From Bacteroidales bacterium (GTDB lineage: Bacteria; Bacteroidota; Bacteroidia; Bacteroidales; JAFGHD01), in contig JAFGHD010000082.1 in assembly GCA_016939365.1 (NCBI GenBank), forward strand, positions 1-64,000: DNA of 64,000 nucleotides. The letters are read 5' to 3'. The stretch's first letter is position 1; each line of letters starts with the position of its first letter. This document shows, piece by piece, positions 58,293 through 64,000 of this stretch. The notes beneath the pieces are model-generated. The model ran no database searches. It was given only the letters and a program-made list of their open reading frames with translations, and was not told the origin of the DNA. The position numbers were made by a program, and so were the translations under genes.

Positions 58293-59717
58293 TTATCCGA
58301 AGCTGACACCGTTTGCCAGGCCGAACCTGAGAAGGGCCAGTGCACCTGCCGTGATCAGGATATAAAGCCATGCCGGCCGGCCCAGTCTTGTAGTGCGTCC
58401 CAGCCGGATCAATCCCAGGGAAGGTTGGTTGTAATTGGTGAAGACCGGAACCACTACCAGAACAGAGGTAAGGTATAAGATCAGCAGCTCCCCCGGATTG
58501 TTCGGCATGTTGATCGCCACCAGGATCAGGTTACCAAATATCCATGGGATCAGCACCCTTCCCAGCAGGAAGAACTGTCGGTTCTTCGGAACGACCAGCG
58601 CCTCCATGCTGGCTGTAGAAAGGAAATGACGCGTGGAGAAATATCCCACCACGATCAGCGCGACCACCGAAATGATCAGGAACAGTATCTCTTCCGTGTC
58701 CAGGATATTGCTCAGGAAAAGCCATTCAGAAGTATAGATGAATCCGGTTCTTGTGATCACCCCGGAAATATAGGCCCCGAAAAAGTTGTTCAAAAAATGG
58801 ATCACGATCCAGATCAGAAATATCTTCAAATGAAGAGTCCTGTGACACAGCCAGAGGTATATCCTGTAGAATACCAGTCCGAGTATCAGGCAAACCAGCG
58901 GCCCCATGCCGAAGATCACGATGAGGGCGCCTCTTGTATAGAGCGTGGAATAGGTATACAGGGGCCAGTATATCCGGTATGAGTACAATTTGGTCGGGAT
59001 GTCGTAGAAAGACGCCGTGACGATGGTAATATACTGGCTCAGCATGTAGGTCCCAATGAACGCAAGAACATAAAAGGCAGTGGAATTGACCGTGCCGGCG
59101 ATAAGGGTCCTTCTGAGTCCGGTATCCCGCGACACCTGGGCCAGATTGAACATGAAATCGCTGACTGCTCTGGTGAGGGTCTTTGCTTCATGTGCCCTGT
59201 GGTACCAGAACCGGGCGATACTCGTGCCCATATTCACCGGCAACCGGGCCAGCTGTTTCCTGAACTCTTTCCTGCGTTCGCGTCTGACCTGTCTGATGAT
59301 AAACCGCTGCTGACTGCTGATCCGCCTGACGGGTATAGGATTGCGAATGAATTGCAGCAACCGTTTCCGCAAATAATCCATCCGCTGCTTACGCATCCTG
59401 CGGCGCATGGGGCGTGTCTTCTCACGCATCATCCTGCGTTCCCTGCGGAGGCTCTCCCGCTCTTCCCGGGCATATTTCTTCCTGCGTTCACGGGCTTTCA
59501 GTCTCCTGAACCGCTTGCCGGAATCCCCGGTCGGCTCAGTGGGCCTTCGCCTGACAAACAATCCGACAAGACGATGCCACAATTCACGGCTGCGTATCAT
59601 CCTGTGCCGACGCCGCTGCTGCTGCTGAAGCCTCCGCTGCCGCCGGATGGAAGCACGCTCCTCCCGCAGGTAAGCCTTCCGGCGACGTCTCATCTCCCTT
59701 CTGGATGGATTTGGCAT
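58293..59717 (-). CDS. Membrane protein with very arginine-rich N-terminal tail
   Basis: A 474-residue protein I cannot assign to a family. The first 160 residues hold about 54 arginines in runs such as RRRRK and RRRMRKQR, plus Gln-rich bits, and are predicted to be a disordered or helical cytoplasmic tail. Seven or so hydrophobic segments then follow (STAFYVLAFIGTYML, ALIVIFGMGPLVCLILGLVFY, LKIFLIWIVIHFLNNFFGAYISGVI, LFLIISVVALIVVGYF, RVLIPWIFGNLILVAINM and others). The tail could bind RNA, ribosomes or acidic lipids. Its codon use resembles its neighbours, so it is not obviously foreign. It is transcribed away from the T9SS cargo gene, with a -7 box at 59775. Confidence 0.8.
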   Translation of the reverse strand: MPNPSRREMRRRRKAYLREERASIRRQRRLQQQQRRRHRMIRSRELWHRLVGLFVRRRPTEPTGDSGKRFRRLKARERRKKYAREERESLRRERRMMREKTRPMRRRMRKQRMDYLRKRLLQFIRNPIPVRRISSQQRFIIRQVRRERRKEFRKQLARLPVNMGTSIARFWYHRAHEAKTLTRAVSDFMFNLAQVSRDTGLRRTLIAGTVNSTAFYVLAFIGTYMLSQYITIVTASFYDIPTKLYSYRIYWPLYTYSTLYTRGALIVIFGMGPLVCLILGLVFYRIYLWLCHRTLHLKIFLIWIVIHFLNNFFGAYISGVITRTGFIYTSEWLFLSNILDTEEILFLIISVVALIVVGYFSTRHFLSTASMEALVVPKNRQFFLLGRVLIPWIFGNLILVAINMPNNPGELLILYLTSVLVVVPVFTNYNQPSLGLIRLGRTTRLGRPAWLYILITAGALALLRFGLANGVSFG

Positions 59718-59774
59718 GGGCGTTTATTGTCATGCACGGCCCTTTCTGCGAACGGGCAGGTAGGTCAGGCCGGT

Positions 59775-59782
59775 CAAAAATA
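59775..59782 (-). promoter_or_regulatory. -7 element for the Arg-rich membrane protein
   Basis: TATTTTTG on the minus strand matches TAnnTTTG, about 58 bases before the ATG at 59717. No -33 partner was found. Confidence 0.4.
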
Positions 59783-59867
59783 TGCATTATTCAGTCACCG
59801 GCTGATTTCCATTCAGCCGGTAACTGAATATATAAATGTTAGTTTTTTCAAAAAACTGACGGTTTAC

Positions 59868-59898
59868 TTTGTAGTCTGAATTAACCTACCTACATTTG
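59868..59898 (+). promoter_or_regulatory. Promoter of the large T9SS cargo gene
   Basis: TTTG (59868-59871), 19 bases, TACATTTG (59891-59898): a full match in sequence and spacing to the Bacteroidota promoter. The leader before the ATG at 59995 would be about 90 bases and AT-rich. Confidence 0.75.
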
Positions 59899-59994
59899 CA
59901 GGTTATTAAATTAATAAACAGGGTAACAAAACCTGAAAAAAACAATAATTCAACAAACACCTTAAAATCAATCATTAACTTAACTGGCAGCACT

Positions 59995-62900
59995 ATGAAC
60001 AGATTTACAAAATGGACGGCCGTGCTGATGGTGACGATGATGTCACTATGGATCACGGTACAGGCACAAACGCCGATCCCGATCACACCACAGCCTTTCT
60101 GGCAGACGGATGCGGGATCATGGGCGGCAGGCAGCTATGCGGTGTATGAGTTCTACGCCGACAACGCGGGAGTTTACAATTTCTCCGTTTGCATTAACGA
60201 CGGGGTTGGCGGGGACTGCTCCGGCGACGGGGACTTCACCCTCTATTCCGATGCGGCCCTGACCACCATGGTCTGGTACATCGACGGCCCATCCTCATGC
60301 GGTTACGATGCCACCACCCTGGGTTCCGCCTTTCAGAACTGGCAACCCACCACCAGCGGCACCTATTACCTGAAGGTGGACGACTATTACGGCGATGCCG
60401 CCACTTACACCCTGGCGTTCCAGGGAGGTGTATGGTGGTACATCACCCCGACGACGACATGTCAGGTGGAGAATGCAGGCGGATTCCCTACAGGGGACGG
60501 ACACTGGTTTGAGATGTATCTCTATTCCACCGAAACCTACAACTTCTCCATCTGCAACCTGGATCCCTGCGCGGGTGATTATTCAGGCAGTTGTGACGGC
60601 GATTTCTGGATGTACGATGCCACCGGCACCAACAACCTCTGGTACATCGACGGCAGCAGCACATGCAACTACAATGCCAGTACCTATGGCACCAGCTACC
60701 AGGACTGGGCACCTCCTTCGGACGGCACCTATCTTCTCTATGTGAATGATTATTGCGGTGGCGACGCGACCGTGGTCGACCTGGCCTACATCATGGGCGG
60801 CGGAGGCGGCGGCTGCGAGCCGATCCCCTACAGCCAGAACTTCGACGCCAGCACATTATGGCCCGTGGGCTGGAGCGAGGGCGGCGACCTGGCCGTCTGG
60901 GAGATCAGCACGACCTGGCCGGGTACTACACCTCCAACCGGCAATCACGTCTATTCCGATTATTACCCCTACACCCAGGGATTCGTCTACTCCCCCTGCT
61001 TCGACGGGACCGGCAAGACCAACCTGCATGTCAGGTTCTTTCATTACTGGCGTGCCGACTATTCCTCCGGAACCCAGGATGGCTATTTCTACGGCAGCCC
61101 CGACGGCGGAACTACCCCCATCCTGCTCGACGAATGGCATCATAATGCCCCGGCTACCGAAGAAGGATGGAAGACCTACGACATCTCCTCCTGGGCCGAC
61201 GGCGCCACCGACATCGTCTTCTGGTGGGATGTCACCCACGGCGACGACTGGTACTGGGTATGGGACGACTTCCAGATTCAGGAAGGGCCATGGAGCAATC
61301 CGGGTTCATGGATCGGACTGGTCAACACCGACTGGAATGAGCCGGGCAACTGGGACGGCGGGATCATCCCCGACATGGCCATTGATGTCACCATCCCTGC
61401 GGGATGCCCCTTCTACCCGGTCATCAATACATATGCCGAATGTCAGAACATGGACATCCTCGCCGGTGGAGCAGCCAGTGTTGACGCCACAGGAGACCTT
61501 CATTCCTTCGGTGATCTCACCAATTACGGCACTTACTCTCTTAACGGAGGCAACTGCGATATATTCGGCGTATACAACTCCGAGTCTGGATCCATCACCA
61601 ATATCATGAGCGGCACCTTCAGCATCGGCGCCTGGACAGCACTCGGGTTCTGGGCCAACGGCGTGGTGAACCTGATGGGCGGCGATATCTACTGCTACGG
61701 CTATGCACTCTTCGGTTACGCCGACGTCAATCACGGAGGCCCGTTCAACTTCCACGTCTATGGCGATGCACTCCGCCTGTGGAATACACCGATGACCAAC
61801 TACCCCCCGACAGCCGGCAACTGGTTCGTGGAATCATCCTCCACCGATTTCTACTTATACTCATCAGCCTTTGGAACGGGTAACTACCTGCCGGTATGGA
61901 ACCTTACCATCAACTCCCCGATCACCGAGGTGCATATGAATCCGGATGGGGATGTGACAGGTTTTGCCGTGTTCAACAATCTGGAAATCCTCAACGGTAA
62001 CTGCTCCACCGTTTTTAATACAGGGGAAAATGACGATTTCTTCGTTAACGGCGACTTCTCTGTCGGACCCGACCAGGGCGCCAACTTCACCACCAATGCC
62101 GCTCCGGTATATATCGGCGGCGACCTGAATGTTCTGGCAGGCCCCACCGGTTACGGATCCTGGATCGATAACGGGAACGTTACCGTAGCCAAGGGTGTTC
62201 AGCAGGCACAGGTCTATTACGACGGCACCAAATGGCACATGATCTCATCACCGGTAGCCAATGCCGTTTCGGGCATGTACCTCGGTCTCTACCTTCAGGG
62301 ACATGATGAGACCACCAACCTCTGGACCGACATCATCCCGATGAACATCCCGCTGAATGTGGGACAGGGATATGCCCTCTGGAACCAGACCGGCGGCGGG
62401 CATGTGGCTCCATACATGGGACAGTTCAACACCGGCAACTACAGCATGGCCCTGACACGGAACAACCTCGGATGGAATGCGGTGGGTAACCCCTACCCGT
62501 CATCCATCGACTGGAACGCCACCGGTTGGACCAAGACAAACATCGCCGATGCCACCTACATTGAGAATGCGGGCAACTGGGCCACCTATATCGCCGGTGT
62601 GGGCGCCAACGGTGGCAGCCAGTACATCGCGCCGGGACAGGGCTTCTTCGTGGAGTGCCTGGGCGGCGGCGGATCCATCGGCTGGAGCAATGCCATCAGG
62701 ACACACAACGCCACCCCGTTCTTCAAGGATGCAGTTGCCAATATGGTCAGGCTTGAGGCTTCCGGAAACGGCAGAACCGACGAAACCGTGGTGCGTTTCC
62801 TCAATGAAGCCACGGCAGGATTCGACAACAGCTTCGACGCCCGCAAGATGTTTGCCTATTACGACGAGTTCCCGCAGGTCTATTCACTGGACAACGGATA

Positions 62901-63366
62901 CATGTCCATCAATACCCTGCCCGTCACCGACCAGGTTGCTCTCGGATTCACCGCCGGCATGAGCGGAACCTATACCCTCGCGGCTACCGGGATCAACGAC
63001 CTGAGCTACGTGATGCTCGAAGACCTCGTCACCGGAACCATGACAAACCTGCTCAGCAACAGCTACACCTTCGACTATACCGCCGGTTCGAACGAAGCCA
63101 GATTCATCCTGCACTTCGCCCCGCTGGCAGTGCCCGAGCTGGATGCAGAAGCCATCAGTATCTATGCAGTGGACAGGGATGTCTATGTGAACGTTCCGGA
63201 AAACACCGACGGCCACATCATGGTGTTCAACACCCTGGGCCAGCAGGTGACCACAGCCCCGATCAACAACACCCTGAACAAGGTGACGGTCAATAAGCCC
63301 GGCAGCTATATCGTAAGGGTGCTCAGCGACAACAGGACCATTACCGGAAAGGTCATGATCAAATAA
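59995..63366 (+). CDS. Large secreted T9SS cargo protein with repeat and beta-helix regions
   Basis: A 1123-residue exported protein; I start at MNRFTKWTAVL (ATG at 59995), a signal peptide ending VQAQT. Two successive beta-sandwich repeats, each with a conserved pattern of GxxDGDF, WYIDGxSxCxY, and GTYxLxVxDYxGD, resemble bacterial pre-peptidase C-terminal modules with paired cysteines. After a Gly-rich linker comes a MAM/jelly-roll-like segment (PIPYSQNFDASTLWPVGWS), then a beta-helix-like part (FGDLTNYGTYSLNGGNCDIFG), a further globular region and a type A T9SS sorting domain (DVYVNVPENTDGHIMVFNTLGQQV, GSYIVRVLSDNRTITGKVMIK). No catalytic motif is seen; a surface or adhesion role is inferred. 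Confidence 0.9.
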   Translation: MNRFTKWTAVLMVTMMSLWITVQAQTPIPITPQPFWQTDAGSWAAGSYAVYEFYADNAGVYNFSVCINDGVGGDCSGDGDFTLYSDAALTTMVWYIDGPSSCGYDATTLGSAFQNWQPTTSGTYYLKVDDYYGDAATYTLAFQGGVWWYITPTTTCQVENAGGFPTGDGHWFEMYLYSTETYNFSICNLDPCAGDYSGSCDGDFWMYDATGTNNLWYIDGSSTCNYNASTYGTSYQDWAPPSDGTYLLYVNDYCGGDATVVDLAYIMGGGGGGCEPIPYSQNFDASTLWPVGWSEGGDLAVWEISTTWPGTTPPTGNHVYSDYYPYTQGFVYSPCFDGTGKTNLHVRFFHYWRADYSSGTQDGYFYGSPDGGTTPILLDEWHHNAPATEEGWKTYDISSWADGATDIVFWWDVTHGDDWYWVWDDFQIQEGPWSNPGSWIGLVNTDWNEPGNWDGGIIPDMAIDVTIPAGCPFYPVINTYAECQNMDILAGGAASVDATGDLHSFGDLTNYGTYSLNGGNCDIFGVYNSESGSITNIMSGTFSIGAWTALGFWANGVVNLMGGDIYCYGYALFGYADVNHGGPFNFHVYGDALRLWNTPMTNYPPTAGNWFVESSSTDFYLYSSAFGTGNYLPVWNLTINSPITEVHMNPDGDVTGFAVFNNLEILNGNCSTVFNTGENDDFFVNGDFSVGPDQGANFTTNAAPVYIGGDLNVLAGPTGYGSWIDNGNVTVAKGVQQAQVYYDGTKWHMISSPVANAVSGMYLGLYLQGHDETTNLWTDIIPMNIPLNVGQGYALWNQTGGGHVAPYMGQFNTGNYSMALTRNNLGWNAVGNPYPSSIDWNATGWTKTNIADATYIENAGNWATYIAGVGANGGSQYIAPGQGFFVECLGGGGSIGWSNAIRTHNATPFFKDAVANMVRLEASGNGRTDETVVRFLNEATAGFDNSFDARKMFAYYDEFPQVYSLDNGYMSINTLPVTDQVALGFTAGMSGTYTLAATGINDLSYVMLEDLVTGTMTNLLSNSYTFDYTAGSNEARFILHFAPLAVPELDAEAISIYAVDRDVYVNVPENTDGHIMVFNTLGQQVTTAPINNTLNKVTVNKPGSYIVRVLSDNRTITGKVMIK

Positions 63367-63463
63367 TTATTCCCGTACATGGATTGCTGCCTCCCTGAAC
63401 AGGAGACAGCAATCCGCAAACGGGATCAAATGATATTGATTCAGTAAGCAAAATGAAAAAGAT

Positions 63464-63673
63464 ATGAAAAGACTATTCAAAATCTTCATCACAGTCCTAT
63501 TGATGGCAGCTCCGGTGATCCTCCTGGCACAGACCCCTCCTCATCCGAACGGAGGCAATGCCCCGGGAACAGGTAACACCCCTGTCGGAGGCGGTGCTCC
63601 CATTGACGGAGGTATCACCCTCATGCTGCTCATGGGAGCAGCCTATGGCACACGCAAAGTATACAAGAAGTAG
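63464..63673 (+). CDS. Short PID-CTERM-like sorted protein
   Basis: A 69-residue protein with a signal peptide (KRLFKIFITVLLMAAPVILLAQ), a Pro/Gly/Asn-rich middle (TPPHPNGGNAPGTGNTPVGGG) and a C-terminal tail made of the motif APIDGG, a short hydrophobic segment (ITLMLLMGAAYG) and a basic end (TRKVYKK). This three-part tail matches the pattern of PID-CTERM-type sorting signals in Bacteroidota, comparable in design to LPXTG or PEP-CTERM. No sorting enzyme is recognised next to it. It follows the T9SS cargo gene by about 97 bases and ends just before a strong terminator, so the two may share a transcript. Confidence 0.8.
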   Translation: MKRLFKIFITVLLMAAPVILLAQTPPHPNGGNAPGTGNTPVGGGAPIDGGITLMLLMGAAYGTRKVYKK

Positions 63674-63697
63674 TTATCTGGGATCTAAATTCATTGA

Positions 63698-63728
63698 CGG
63701 GGTGACTGTTATGTCACCCCGTTTTTTT
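63698..63728 (+). terminator. Rho-independent terminator after the CTERM-like gene
   Basis: Perfect nine-bp stem CGGGGTGAC / GTCACCCCG (63698-63706, 63713-63721) with a six-base loop, followed by seven T residues. Confidence 0.92.
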
Positions 63729-63783
63729 CACCTGCACGGCCAACCCTGAATGTGCCCCCGACACACCTTTTACCGTTAATATG

Positions 63784-63791
63784 TAATTTTG
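63784..63791 (+). promoter_or_regulatory. -7 element for the partial lipoprotein gene
   Basis: TAATTTTG matches TAnnTTTG, 22 bases before the ATG at 63814. No -33 TTTG is seen at the usual distance. Confidence 0.5.
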
Positions 63792-63813
63792 CCGGATAAA
63801 CACCAGCATCTGA

Positions 63814-64000
63814 ATGGAGAAAACTATTCTCAGACTGGCCTTCTTCCTGCCTGGCGTGATCCTTTTCATGGCATCCGGATGTAAAACCCCATCTTCTGCC
63901 ACAGGCGACGCTCCGAAAACCGGTTTCTACCAGAGATCGGCCCGCACCGGCAATGACCAGGAGTCCCCCGAAGCCGTCAGAGGTGAAGTCATGATGCCAC
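63814..64000 (+). CDS. Predicted lipoprotein (3' end outside window)
   Basis: The frame is open from the ATG at 63814 to the window edge, 62 residues. It begins MEKTILRLAFFLPGVILFMASGC, a lipoprotein signal with lipid-bearing Cys23 (lipobox ASGC), followed by KTPSSATGDAPKTGFYQRSARTG, a Ser/Thr/Pro-rich linker. The body of the protein lies beyond the window, so the family is unknown. A -7 box sits just upstream and a terminator separates it from the preceding gene, indicating its own transcription unit. Confidence 0.65.
   Translation, partial: MEKTILRLAFFLPGVILFMASGCKTPSSATGDAPKTGFYQRSARTGNDQESPEAVRGEVMMP

Noticed and set aside
1..64000. CRISPR array, prophage or integrative element
   Set aside because: No spaced direct-repeat array, integrase, transposase or phage structural gene was found; tRNA-Lys has no repeated 3' fragment nearby that I could see.

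Overview
The window looks like a chromosomal segment of a Bacteroidota bacterium, probably Bacteroidales-like and uncultured. The evidence is as follows. Several secreted proteins end in type IX secretion (T9SS) C-terminal sorting domains, and one gene encodes the T9SS lipoprotein PorW/SprE. Many genes are preceded by the Bacteroidota -7 element TAnnTTTG. The gene block purN / acpP-fabF-rnc-IPExxxVDY is typical of the phylum, as are the DUF4296, DUF5686 and PID-CTERM-like proteins. I see no plasmid, phage, CRISPR or intact insertion-sequence signature.

Layout. 1-2.7 kb: the 5' part of a secreted repeat protein, a NYN-domain protein and tRNA-Lys. 2.7-8.2 kb: meaB, a decayed ATPase/DUF4143 pseudogene, a TerC-type membrane protein, glutamine synthetase and a small heat-shock protein behind a sigma-54-like site. 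8.3-14.4 kb: deoC, a T9SS-exported thioredoxin-fold protein, a large TPR protein, three lipoproteins and an OmpH-like membrane-anchored protein. 14.5-23.8 kb: recQ diverging from kdsD, then a DUF5686 outer-membrane protein, lptB and an aromatic amino-acid decarboxylase. 23.9-31.9 kb: two tandem gingipain-type (C25) peptidases. 31.9-37.6 kb: LolC/E-like permease, methyltransferase and rbfA on the minus strand, facing a tightly overlapping plus-strand operon that ends in a P-loop kinase plus dCMP deaminase pair. 37.6-45 kb: minus-strand transport and envelope run (two TSUP permeases, NhaC-like antiporter, rseP, dxr, M23 peptidase). 45.3-49 kb: porW, bactofilin, atpZ and a small membrane protein. 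49-52.7 kb: IPExxxVDY, rnc, fabF, acpP and divergent purN. 52.7-58.1 kb: a possible structured RNA, a pseudo-receiver, a sigma-54 activator and a soluble multi-PAS histidine kinase. 58.3-64 kb: an arginine-rich membrane protein, a large T9SS cargo, a PID-CTERM-like peptide and a partial lipoprotein.

Functionally, much of the window concerns the envelope. LptB and KdsD serve LPS, the LolC/E-like permease serves lipoproteins, RseP and M23 serve envelope maintenance, and PorW serves T9SS, whose likely cargo (two C25 peptidases, a thioredoxin-like protein, a large adhesin-like protein) is encoded nearby. The least conventional parts are the kinase/deaminase pair (a split parallel to AvcD-type anti-phage deaminases), the signalling cluster with two degenerate receivers beside a sigma-54 activator, the Arg-rich membrane protein next to a CTERM-like peptide, and the hairpin-rich region after purN. 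Functions are assigned from recognisable motifs; no database search was run.
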